64,000 nucleotides of DNA from DASXRA01 sp036506155 (GTDB lineage Bacteria > Actinomycetota > Actinomycetes > Mycobacteriales > Jatrophihabitantaceae). A model generated the notes under the pieces. It was not told where the DNA came from and searched no databases. It was given only the letters and a program-made list of their open reading frames with translations. This document shows, one piece after another, positions 1 through 6,874 of this stretch (within the stretch, counting starts at the first letter, position 1; each line of letters begins with the position of its first letter). The stretch covers positions 142,269 to 206,268 of the forward strand of contig DASXSF010000080.1 in the NCBI GenBank assembly GCA_036506155.1, in the 5' to 3' direction. Both the position numbers and the translations under genes were made by a program.

Positions 1-902
1 CGCTGGAGCCGGGCGTTCGGCGACAGCGTGGACGTCAGGCCCGTGCTGGCAGCCCGAGCCAGCTCAGGTGTCGGTTGTTCGCGGAACAGCCGGAACAGCC
101 CGGTCGCCTGCTCGAGATCGACGCGGCTGGGCGTATACGCCGAAGCGGTCAGGCCGATCGCCAGCCCGGCGACCACCGGTTCGACGCCGCTCGCGAGCAG
201 GGCGCCCCACATCGTCAGACCGAGCAGTGCATACGCCAGCGGCACATCGATCCGCAGCGCGAGCCCGGCCATCCAGACCGCGAACGCAGCGACGGCGATC
301 AGCACCTGCAGGACGTTGATGTGCTCGCTGTACGCGAAGACGATCACCAGCAGTGACACGAGGTCGTCCGCCACGAACACCGTCACCAAAAACGCCCGCA
401 TCTGCCCGGGAACACCACGTCCCACGACGGCGAGCAGCCCAAGTGCGAGGGCCGTGTCGGTGGACATGGCTGCCCCCCAGCCGTGCCGGCCGGCGCCCCC
501 GTCGTTGACGGCGAGGTAAATCGCGATGGGCACCACCATGCCCGCCGCGCCGGCGATCAGTGGCAGGACGACCCGCGGGCGGTCGCGCAGGTCGCCCAGG
601 TCGATCTCGCGGCGCGCCTCTAGGCCCACGACCAGGAAGAACAGCGTCATCAGGCCGCTGTTGATCCAGGTCCGCAGATCGCGGGTGACCCCGAAGCGGC
701 CGAGGTGAATGGAGAAGGTCGTGTGCCACACCGACTCGTAGGAGGCCGGGTCGACGTTCGACCAGATCAGCGCGGCGACGATCGCCGCGACCAGTACCGC
801 GGCACTGCCTGCCTCCGTCCGCTGAAAGATCTGCAACGGCGCGGACAGGCTCCTCCTCCAAGGCGTTGCCTGGACGCGCTCGCGCACCAGGTTCGCGGCC
901 AT
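1..902 (-). CDS. nhaA: Na+/H+ antiporter NhaA (N-terminal part; gene runs off the window)
   Basis: About 300 N-terminal residues are visible; the C-terminus lies beyond base 1. NhaA exchanges cytoplasmic Na+ for external H+ in the membrane. The segment GLEARREI (about 93-100), an STDT motif with Asp149, and the paired aspartates VADDL (Asp179, Asp180) match the ion-binding core of the family. Several hydrophobic segments (about 32-50, 82-93, 112-132, 170-190) look like membrane helices. The start is the ATG at 900-902, giving a short basic N-terminus. Many actinobacterial NhaA proteins carry a C-terminal thioredoxin-like domain; whether this one does cannot be seen. It is divergent from the MarR gene. 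Confidence 0.9.
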   Translation of the reverse strand, partial: MAANLVRERVQATPWRRSLSAPLQIFQRTEAGSAAVLVAAIVAALIWSNVDPASYESVWHTTFSIHLGRFGVTRDLRTWINSGLMTLFFLVVGLEARREIDLGDLRDRPRVVLPLIAGAAGMVVPIAIYLAVNDGGAGRHGWGAAMSTDTALALGLLAVVGRGVPGQMRAFLVTVFVADDLVSLLVIVFAYSEHINVLQVLIAVAAFAVWMAGLALRIDVPLAYALLGLTMWGALLASGVEPVVAGLAIGLTASAYTPSRVDLEQATGLFRLFREQPTPELARAASTGLTSTLSPNARLQ

Positions 903-1009
903 GGGCGGTCACCTCTGATGCCTCGTGGGGACTGGTCGCTACATCGTCGCAGGCGCGACACCCACGGCCGGCTGTCGGGATCCATAGACCCGGAAAGGCA
1001 GTGAGGCTG

Positions 1010-1015
1010 TACAGT
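1010..1015 (+). promoter_or_regulatory. -10-like hexamer of the marR gene, leaderless arrangement
   Basis: TACAGT lies six bases before the ATG at 1022, the spacing expected when transcription starts at or beside the start codon. The upstream -35 candidate (TAGACC, 985-990) is weak and the spacer is 19 bp. Confidence 0.35.
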
Positions 1016-1021
1016 CGAGTG

Positions 1022-1450
1022 ATGGACGAAGTGGACGCACTGGCTGAGCAGCTACGCATCAGCGTCGACCGACTGTCCCGTTCGGCGCGCCGCGCGCAGG
1101 CGTTGCCGCCCGGCGAGGCGGCCGTGCTAGGCGCTCTCGATCGCGACGGCCCGCAGACGATCGCGCGGCTGGCCGACGAGCGCGGGGTCCGCCACCAGAC
1201 GGCCGCAAAGATCGTCGCCCAGTTGGAGGCTTCCGACCTGGTCACCAAGCGCAGCCACCCCGACGATGCGCGCATGGTGCAGGTGCGGCTGACGCGGCGC
1301 GGCGCCGCTACCCTGCGACGGGACCGCGCCGCCCGCGCCTCGTGGCTGGCCGATGCGATCAAGACGCAGCTCAACGCGAGGCAGCGCCAACGCCTCGACG
1401 AGGTCGCCGAGGTACTCGGCGCGCTCGCCAGCTATGAGCCGGAGACCTGA
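1022..1450 (+). CDS. MarR family transcriptional regulator
   Basis: This 142-residue protein has the MarR winged-helix layout: an N-terminal dimerisation helix, a helix-turn-helix (about 38-66, ADERGVRHQTAAKIVAQLE) and a wing with the SHPDDARMVQVRLT pattern (about 76-90). Such proteins are dimeric repressors that often respond to small phenolics or oxidants. It diverges from nhaA and is followed 36 bp later by an aldehyde dehydrogenase, either of which could be its target (inference). A TACAGT -10-like hexamer ends 6 nt before the ATG, suggesting a leaderless transcript. Ligand unknown. Confidence 0.85.
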   Translation: MDEVDALAEQLRISVDRLSRSARRAQALPPGEAAVLGALDRDGPQTIARLADERGVRHQTAAKIVAQLEASDLVTKRSHPDDARMVQVRLTRRGAATLRRDRAARASWLADAIKTQLNARQRQRLDEVAEVLGALASYEPET

Positions 1451-1486
1451 CCGCCGGTGATCTGAGCGGCTGCGAGGATGGCAGCC

Positions 1487-3019
1487 ATGACTGCCGCCGT
1501 GGTCAGCACCGACCCGCGTACCGGGCAGGTCGTCGAGACCGTCGCCCATGAGTTCACGCCGGACGAGGTCGACGCCCGATGCCGTACCGCCGCCGCGCTA
1601 GCCACCGCCCTCGAGGCAGCCGGCCCGGCCGGGCGCGCCCGCATGCTGCGCGCTATGGCCGACGAACTCGAGGCGGACGCCGACGCGATTGTGGCACTGG
1701 CCGACCGTGAGTCGGCACTGGGCAGCACCCGGCTCCGCGGCGAGCTTGCCCGGTCGAGCTTCCAGCTGCGGCTGTTCGCCGCCGTGTTGGACGACGGCGG
1801 CTACCTCGGCGTGATCATCGACCACGCGGACCCGGACGCCGCGCCGGTACCACGCCCGGACCTGCGCCGCATGCTCGCCCCGCTCGGGCCGGTGGCCGTG
1901 TTCGGCGCGAGCAACTTCCCGCTGGCGTTCAGCGTTCCGGGGGGCGACACGGCGAGCGCGCTGGCAGCCGGCTGCCCGGTGATCGTCAAGGCTCACCCGG
2001 CACATCCGGCGACCGCGCAGCGGTGCGCGCAGGCGCTGCGTGCCGGAGCCGTGGCAGCAGGCTTCGGAGCGGAGGTGCTCGGCCTCGTGCACGGCGTGCA
2101 GGCCGGCGCCGACCTGGTCCGTCATCCGGCGATCCGCGCCGTGGGGTTCACCGGCTCGCCGGCGGGCGGCCGCGCGCTGTTCGACCTGGCCAGCTCCAGG
2201 CCGGACCCGATCCCGTTCTACGGCGAGCTGGGCAGCCTCAACCCCGTCGTGGTCACCGCGGCGGCCGCCGCCGAGCGCGCGGACGAGATCGCCTCCGGGC
2301 TGCTCGCGTCCTACACCAACGGCGTCGGCCAGTTCTGCACCAAGCCGGGACTGGTGTTCCTGCCGGCCGGCGCCTCGGGGCGGCGCATACGCGACGGCCT
2401 GGCCACGGGCACCCGCGAGTACCACCCGACCGCCATGCTGGCCGAACGCATCCGCGACGCCTACCGCGCCGGCGTCGACCGGCGGGCGACGCTCCCGGGC
2501 GTGGACGTGCTGGCCGAGAGCGCTGCCCCGGACGGGTCGGGCTTCCTGGCGCGCGCCCGACTGCTCGGGGTCCCGGCACACGTGCTGCGCGACGACACCG
2601 TGCGGACGACGCTCTTCGACGAGTGCTTCGGGCCGGTGACCGTGCTGGTCGAGTACGCGGACGATGCCCAGCTCGGCGAACTGCTCGCACAGCTGCCCGG
2701 ATCGCTCACCGCCACCGTTCACGCCGGCGCGCAGGAAACCCCGACCGCGCAGCTCGACGTGCTTCGGCAGCGCGCCGGGCGCATCGTCTGGAACGGCTAC
2801 CCGACCGGTGTGGCCGTCACCTGGGCGACCCAGCACGGCGGGCCGTACCCGTCGTCGACCGACTCGCGGTCCACGTCGGTCGGTGCCGGCGCGATCGCCC
2901 GGTGGCTGCGCCCGATCGCATATCAGTCCACTCCCGACGCGATGCTGCCGCCTGCCCTCCAGGAGGCCAACCCGTGGCGAGTGCCGCGCCGGGTCGACGG
3001 CGTGCTCGAGGTGCCGTAG
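1487..3019 (+). CDS. NADP-type aldehyde dehydrogenase, ketoglutarate semialdehyde dehydrogenase-like
   Basis: The 510-residue protein has the ALDH fold: GASNFPLAFS in the Rossmann region, GFTGSPAGG, the general base Glu247 in GELGSLNP, and the nucleophile Cys284 in GQFCTKPG. GELGSLNP with FCTKPG is typical of the branch containing alpha-ketoglutarate semialdehyde (2,5-dioxovalerate) dehydrogenases and related fatty-aldehyde enzymes, which oxidise an aldehyde to the acid with NAD(P)+. I prefer the ATG at 1487 over that at 1478, because the GAGG motif abuts 1478 but is well spaced from 1487. No sugar-acid pathway genes adjoin it, so the true substrate is open. Confidence 0.85.
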   Translation: MTAAVVSTDPRTGQVVETVAHEFTPDEVDARCRTAAALATALEAAGPAGRARMLRAMADELEADADAIVALADRESALGSTRLRGELARSSFQLRLFAAVLDDGGYLGVIIDHADPDAAPVPRPDLRRMLAPLGPVAVFGASNFPLAFSVPGGDTASALAAGCPVIVKAHPAHPATAQRCAQALRAGAVAAGFGAEVLGLVHGVQAGADLVRHPAIRAVGFTGSPAGGRALFDLASSRPDPIPFYGELGSLNPVVVTAAAAAERADEIASGLLASYTNGVGQFCTKPGLVFLPAGASGRRIRDGLATGTREYHPTAMLAERIRDAYRAGVDRRATLPGVDVLAESAAPDGSGFLARARLLGVPAHVLRDDTVRTTLFDECFGPVTVLVEYADDAQLGELLAQLPGSLTATVHAGAQETPTAQLDVLRQRAGRIVWNGYPTGVAVTWATQHGGPYPSSTDSRSTSVGAGAIARWLRPIAYQSTPDAMLPPALQEANPWRVPRRVDGVLEVP

Positions 3020-3111
3020 GAACCTGCAGCGCGGCTGTATATCGGCCAGGTCGTCCACGGATGCAAGATTCCCCCATGGCCATTCCCGCAGGTCTACGGG
3101 AGAGTCGACCC

Positions 3112-3690
3112 ATGGACGACGGCTCGGTCACTGCATTTCGCGACGCGTCGCGGTTTCTGGTCGAGGCGGTGCGCCTCGTCCCGGACTCGGCATGGGATAC
3201 GCCCGGACTGGGCAGTTGGAGCGTGCGCGAACTCGTCGCTCACGCGAACCGCGGGCATACGACTGTCGAGGAATACTTGCTTCGCCCGCAGCGGCCGCAG
3301 CCGCCGGGCAGCGCCTACTTCACCGAGGCGGCGATCGCCGCACGCGGCCGTGAAGCGGTTCGTGTTCTGCGTGACGACCCGGCCGGCGCGGTTGCGGCGG
3401 CCTCGACGGCAGTGATCGCGCTCGTCGAGCAGACCCCGCCAGAGGCGAAGATAGGCAGCCCGGCCGGGACGATGACGTTGGCGCAATTCCTTCCTTCGCG
3501 CACAGCCGAACTCACCATTCACGCCCTCGATATCGTTCGCGCTGTCGGCGCTGACCTGTCCGCGCCGCCCAGCGCCATGCGCGAAAGCCTCGTATTCGTG
3601 GCGCAGCGAGCCGCGGGCAGGTCCGGGCAGGACGTGCTGCTCGCGTTGTCCGGCCGCGGCCGGCTCCCGGCCGGCTACTCCGTCTACTGA
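3112..3690 (+). CDS. DinB/maleylpyruvate isomerase-type mycothiol-dependent enzyme family protein
   Basis: A 192-residue four-helix DinB-type protein. The N-terminal half has SWSVRELVAHANRGHTTVEEYL, in which the conserved histidines are the usual metal ligands of the mycothiol-dependent maleylpyruvate isomerase N-terminal domain; a second conserved block (TAELTIHALDIVRA) supplies the third histidine. Members catalyse mycothiol-dependent transfers or isomerisations, but most are uncharacterised. The start ATG 3112 is preceded by GGGAG at good spacing; ATGs at 3061 and 3076 lack this. The stop overlaps the convergent sigma factor gene by 7 bp. Confidence 0.7.
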   Translation: MDDGSVTAFRDASRFLVEAVRLVPDSAWDTPGLGSWSVRELVAHANRGHTTVEEYLLRPQRPQPPGSAYFTEAAIAARGREAVRVLRDDPAGAVAAASTAVIALVEQTPPEAKIGSPAGTMTLAQFLPSRTAELTIHALDIVRAVGADLSAPPSAMRESLVFVAQRAAGRSGQDVLLALSGRGRLPAGYSVY

Positions 3691-4748
3691 TTCAGGTGAT
3701 TGGGCAGGCTGAATCGCTCGAAGGTGTCGTTCAGCCGCTGCCGGTCGAGCGGTTGTTCGGGAAAGCGTATGTAGGACTCGGCATCGACGGCATCGGTAGC
3801 ACGGACGATGAACGCGGTCACGTCGCCGATCAGATCGTCGCGCAGGGTGAGCACGTTGAGCGCGAACGGCAGATACACGCCAGCAGCCTCGTCCCACGCA
3901 TAGAAGCCGAGCGCCGGCTGCGCGTTCGCCCGGGTGAGCACCGTCTTCCAGCGCCATGAGCCGGACAGGGCGTACTCCCGGGCCCAGGCGACGATCGATT
4001 CGCGCGGGGCGTACCACGTGGCCAACGGCGGCATCGCGAACGTGGCGTCCTGCACGAGCAGCGCCGCGAACGCATCGACGTCGCAGCGCTCCCACGCATC
4101 GACGTACCGGCTGACCAGATCGCGCAAGCCGCGGTCGCCGAGCATGCGCAGGCTCGCTTGTTGCGTGCGTGCCGGCATCCGTGACGACACCGTCGCCCGA
4201 GCGCGTTGCAGCGCGCTGTTGACCGAGGCCACCGTCGTCGACAACATCTCGGCCGTCTGGTGCGCGCTGAATCCGAGGACCTCGCGCAGGATGAGGACGG
4301 CGCGCTGGTTGGCGGCGAGATGCTGCAAGGACGCTACGAACGCCAGCTCGATGCTCTCGTGCTGCTCGTAGCGCGCCTCAGGCGTCGCCTTGCCCTCAGG
4401 CACGCCGATCGACTGGTCCGGATAGGGGTCCAGCCAAACGGACTCGGCGACCGGAACCCCGGGCGGCGCGTCCCGCTCGGCCGCCGGGCCGAAGTCGTGC
4501 GGAAGGACGCGCCTGCGCCGCCGTGCGAGCTCGGTCAGGCACACATTCGTGGCGATGGCGTACAGCCACGACCGCGCCGACGCGTTCTCGCGAAGACCGG
4601 CCCAGCCGCGCCACGCACGTATTAGCGTTTCCTGGAGCGCGTCGTCCGCGTCGTGCACCGAGCCGAGCATCCGATAGCAGTGGGCATGGAGTTCGGCTCG
4701 GTGCGTCTCGACGATGCTCGCGAAATCGCGACCGCCTTCGGGCTTCAT
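3684..4748 (-). CDS. ECF RNA polymerase sigma factor with C-terminal SnoaL-like domain (SigG/SigX5 type)
   Basis: The 354-residue protein contains sigma region 2 (about 8-75; DADDALQETLIRAWRG, SWLYAIATNVC), sigma region 4 (about 155-205; LILREVLGFSAHQTAEMLS) and a C-terminal NTF2/SnoaL-like domain (about 220-345; DAFAALLVQDATFAMPP). Fused SnoaL domains in this class are thought to replace a classical anti-sigma factor by modulating activity in cis. The start codon overlaps the stop of the upstream VOC gene (ATGA), so the two are translationally coupled. The same pairing of a SigX5-type factor with small metabolic enzymes is common in Actinobacteria. The inducing signal is not visible. Confidence 0.85.
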   Translation of the reverse strand: MKPEGGRDFASIVETHRAELHAHCYRMLGSVHDADDALQETLIRAWRGWAGLRENASARSWLYAIATNVCLTELARRRRRVLPHDFGPAAERDAPPGVPVAESVWLDPYPDQSIGVPEGKATPEARYEQHESIELAFVASLQHLAANQRAVLILREVLGFSAHQTAEMLSTTVASVNSALQRARATVSSRMPARTQQASLRMLGDRGLRDLVSRYVDAWERCDVDAFAALLVQDATFAMPPLATWYAPRESIVAWAREYALSGSWRWKTVLTRANAQPALGFYAWDEAAGVYLPFALNVLTLRDDLIGDVTAFIVRATDAVDAESYIRFPEQPLDRQRLNDTFERFSLPNHLNQ

Positions 4749-5143
4749 GCTGGGTGCTGCTCCACGATCATCAGGGTGTGTCCGGTGGGATCCCGGAACC
4801 AGAAAAGCGGCGGCACCGGGTCGCCCATCCGTGACACCTCGGCGTCGACGTCGACACCCATCGCCTTCAGTTCGGAGTGGGTGGCGTCGATGTCGTCGGT
4901 GGTCAACGTGATTCCAGTGTGCATCGGCGCGACCTCGCCCCCCTGCGGCGGCGGCGGCGCCAGGGCAATCCCGGTCGAGCCCTCCGGCGGATAGACCTCC
5001 ACCCAGCGGTAGCCGCCGGCGAACGGGATGTCCGTCCGCTTCTCGAAGCCCAGCGACTCGTAGAACTCGACCGCCTTGTTTTGGTCCGGTGTGGGAACGC
5101 ACACCAGGCTGATCGCCGCGATCCGGCTTGCCGTGATCGTCAT
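4745..5143 (-). CDS. VOC (glyoxalase/bleomycin-resistance fold) family protein
   Basis: A 132-residue single-module VOC protein. The motif PTPDQNKAVEFYESLGF opens the first beta-alpha-beta repeat and DPTGHTLMIVEQ closes the second. Such proteins bind metals and act as lyases, dioxygenases or drug-binding proteins, and the sequence alone does not give a substrate. The gene is immediately upstream of, and overlaps by 4 bp, the ECF sigma gene, so it probably belongs to that regulon (inference). An AGGAGGTC ribosome-binding site precedes the ATG at 5143. Confidence 0.8.
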   Translation of the reverse strand: MTITASRIAAISLVCVPTPDQNKAVEFYESLGFEKRTDIPFAGGYRWVEVYPPEGSTGIALAPPPPQGGEVAPMHTGITLTTDDIDATHSELKAMGVDVDAEVSRMGDPVPPLFWFRDPTGHTLMIVEQHPA

Positions 5144-5254
5144 CCTGACCTCCTGCGAGTGGGTAACGGCGCCGGGTAGGACTCGGCATCGGCCGGCAAC
5201 TCATCGGTTGGTGAGGACGGCGGGCCGCGACCCCGCGGACGGGTCCGGGTCCCC

Positions 5255-5392
5255 GATTCCATCGATCTGACGATCTCGCCGGCGACGACCATCAAGGCCG
5301 GCACGGAGAACGGCTTGCCGTTGACGGTGACGACCGCCCCGGGAGCGCCGTTAACCAGCGCTCCGGCCGCACCCGCTGACACCCGGGCGCTC
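5255..5392 (-). pseudogene. Remnant of a SigJ-like ECF sigma factor C-terminal domain
   Basis: In the gap between csoR and the VOC gene, one minus-strand frame encodes ALVNGAPGAVVTVNGKPFSV followed by ALMVVAGEIVRSME. This matches the end of the SnoaL-like domain of SigJ-type sigma factors (VNGxPGxxV ... G ... ALxxxxGxI). No start codon, sigma-2 or sigma-4 region is present, and the reading then runs into low-quality Arg/Pro-rich sequence. I read it as a residual 3' fragment of a deleted sigma gene. Coordinates are approximate. Confidence 0.4.
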
Positions 5393-5681
5393 AGGAACGG
5401 ACGAGTCGCGCGATGGCGTCCGAGGCCTCCCTGACCTTGGCATCGGCCTCCGCGCCACCGGCACGGGCGGCGTCCACCACGCAGCCGGCCATGTGCTCGT
5501 CGAGCAGACCGAGTGCGACCGACTGGAGCGCCTTCGTCGCGGCGCTCACCTGGGTCAGGATGTCGATGCAGTACTTGTCGTCCTCGACCATCCGTGCGAT
5601 GCCGCGCACCTGTCCCTCGATGCGTCGCAGCCGCTTGAGATAGGCGTCCTTGTTCTGCGTGTAGCCGTACACGCAGATCAC
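5391..5681 (-). CDS. csoR: CsoR family copper-sensing transcriptional repressor
   Basis: A 96-residue all-helical DUF156 repressor. The Cu(I) ligand triad is complete: Cys38 (YCIDIL), His63 and Cys67 (DEHMAGC). In CsoR proteins Cu(I) binding releases the operator and derepresses copper export. I take the GTG at 5679-5681 as the start because GGAGG lies 5 nt upstream, and because the longer ATG at 5717 would put the putative operator inside the gene. No copper ATPase or chaperone gene adjoins it; the divergent neighbour is an MreB-like gene, so it appears to be an orphan, autoregulated copy. Confidence 0.85.
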   Translation of the reverse strand: MICVYGYTQNKDAYLKRLRRIEGQVRGIARMVEDDKYCIDILTQVSAATKALQSVALGLLDEHMAGCVVDAARAGGAEADAKVREASDAIARLVRS

Positions 5682-5683
5682 AA

Positions 5684-5698
5684 TACCCTCCGGGGGTA
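5684..5698 (-). promoter_or_regulatory. Candidate CsoR operator overlapping the csoR ribosome-binding site
   Basis: TACCCTCCGGGGGTA is a near-palindrome (TACCC and GGGTA arms around a GC-rich centre), the form known for actinobacterial CsoR operators. It ends 2 bp before the csoR GTG and includes its GGAGG, consistent with autorepression. Inferred from pattern and position only. Confidence 0.5.
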
Positions 5699-5794
5699 GT
5701 ACGCCCAGGATTCCCACCGTGAATCAACAGCTGCGCCGAGCGCGTCTTGTCCTTATCGTGAATGCACGGGTGGATGCAACGTGGGGCGGCGGCC

Positions 5795-6808
5795 ATGGGC
5801 GGATTCGGGATCGATCTTGGCACGGCAAACACCGTCGTATGTCAGGTGCGGCGCGGCATCGTCCTGGACGAGCCGTCGGTCATGGTGGTTCGGGCCAGCG
5901 CCCGCGGCAAGCGGCTCACGCCGCTGCTGCTCGGCCATGACGCGCGGGCGCTGACCGGCCGCTGCCCGGTCGGCCTCGCCACCCTGCGGCCGCTGCGCGA
6001 CGGGGTGATCGTCGACCTGGAGGCGGCGCGCGCGTTCATCGTCGGCATCTTGAGCCGGGTCACCGAGCACCCGTGGCAGCGCATTCGTCCGCGCGCCGTC
6101 ATCGGCGTGCCGGCCGGGGCGACCGCGCTGGAGCGCCGGGCGCTCATCGAAGCTGCCGACGAGGCGGGAATCCGGCGCGCACGGCTGTTGCCCGAGCCGA
6201 TCGCCGGGGTGGTCGGCTGCGGCGTCAACCCCCTGGAGCCCCGCTCGCACATGGTGGTCGACGTGGGTGGTGGCACCGCCGAGGTCACGGCGTTCTGTTT
6301 CGGCGGCGTGCTGGCACACCGCTCGTGCCGGGTGGCCGGCGACGAGATGACCCTTGCCCTCTACCAGTACCTGCGCAGCCAGCATCAGCTCGTGGTCGGC
6401 GAGCTCACCGCCGAGAGCGTCAAGTGCCACGTCGCCACCGAGCCGAACACCTCGCTGGTCGCCCAGGGCATCGACGCCAGCACCGGGCAACCGCGGCTGG
6501 TCACGCTCAGCGTCGGCGAGGTGGTGGACGCCATCCGGCCCACGGCCGACACGATCATCACCACGCTCGCCAGTTGCCTGGAGGACCTGCCGCCACAGGC
6601 CGTGGACGACATCCTCGACGACGGCGTGTGGGCATTCGGCGGAGGCACCCTGTTGCGTGGATTCGACAAGCTGCTCGAGGACGCGTTCGGCTTCCCGGTA
6701 CGGCTCGCCGAGCGGCCGCTCACCTGCGTCGCCGAGGGCGCCGCCACTTGCCTGGTGCATCGCGAGATCCTCGACGCCTTCGACGAGGACTTTGCGGAAG
6801 TAGCCTGA
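5795..6808 (+). CDS. MreB-like actin family protein
   Basis: A 337-residue actin-fold ATPase. Phosphate-1 motif DLGTANTVV (about 6-14), phosphate-2 motif VVDVGGGTAEV (mid-protein) and adenosine motif FGGGTLLRGFD (about 285-295) fit MreB rather than Hsp70, as does the length. MreB forms membrane-associated filaments that position the elongation machinery (RodA, PBP2). The gene converges on a SEDS-PBP fusion whose stop codon lies 65 bp away, so the two may act together. The ATG at 5795 is preferred; upstream ATGs add only a short non-conserved leader. A sporulation Mbl-like role is an alternative. Confidence 0.85.
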   Translation: MGGFGIDLGTANTVVCQVRRGIVLDEPSVMVVRASARGKRLTPLLLGHDARALTGRCPVGLATLRPLRDGVIVDLEAARAFIVGILSRVTEHPWQRIRPRAVIGVPAGATALERRALIEAADEAGIRRARLLPEPIAGVVGCGVNPLEPRSHMVVDVGGGTAEVTAFCFGGVLAHRSCRVAGDEMTLALYQYLRSQHQLVVGELTAESVKCHVATEPNTSLVAQGIDASTGQPRLVTLSVGEVVDAIRPTADTIITTLASCLEDLPPQAVDDILDDGVWAFGGGTLLRGFDKLLEDAFGFPVRLAERPLTCVAEGAATCLVHREILDAFDEDFAEVA

Positions 6809-6831
6809 CCGATCCCGCCATCCCATCGCGT

Positions 6832-6874
6832 GATCTTGGAGCTGTGGTCGCTATTCAGCCGAACCTCCAAGATC
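6832..6874. terminator. Long hairpin between the convergent mreB-like and SEDS-PBP genes
   Basis: GATCTTGGAG (6832-6841) and CTCCAAGATC (6865-6874) form a 10-bp perfect stem with a 23-nt loop, flanked by further CGCG complementarity. It overlaps the SEDS-PBP stop codon (6873-6875). It could end transcription from both sides; there is no clear T-run, so an extragenic repeat is the alternative. Confidence 0.5.

Noticed and set aside
1598..3058. 486-residue minus-strand open frame opposite the aldehyde dehydrogenase
   Set aside because: Arg/Gly/His-rich composition, no domain, and it mirrors a well-conserved gene; a high-G+C antisense artefact.
5140..5832. Single long gene spanning csoR and the downstream gap
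   Set aside because: Only the csoR frame is conserved there; the long frame is a shadow apart from the short sigma-like remnant listed separately.
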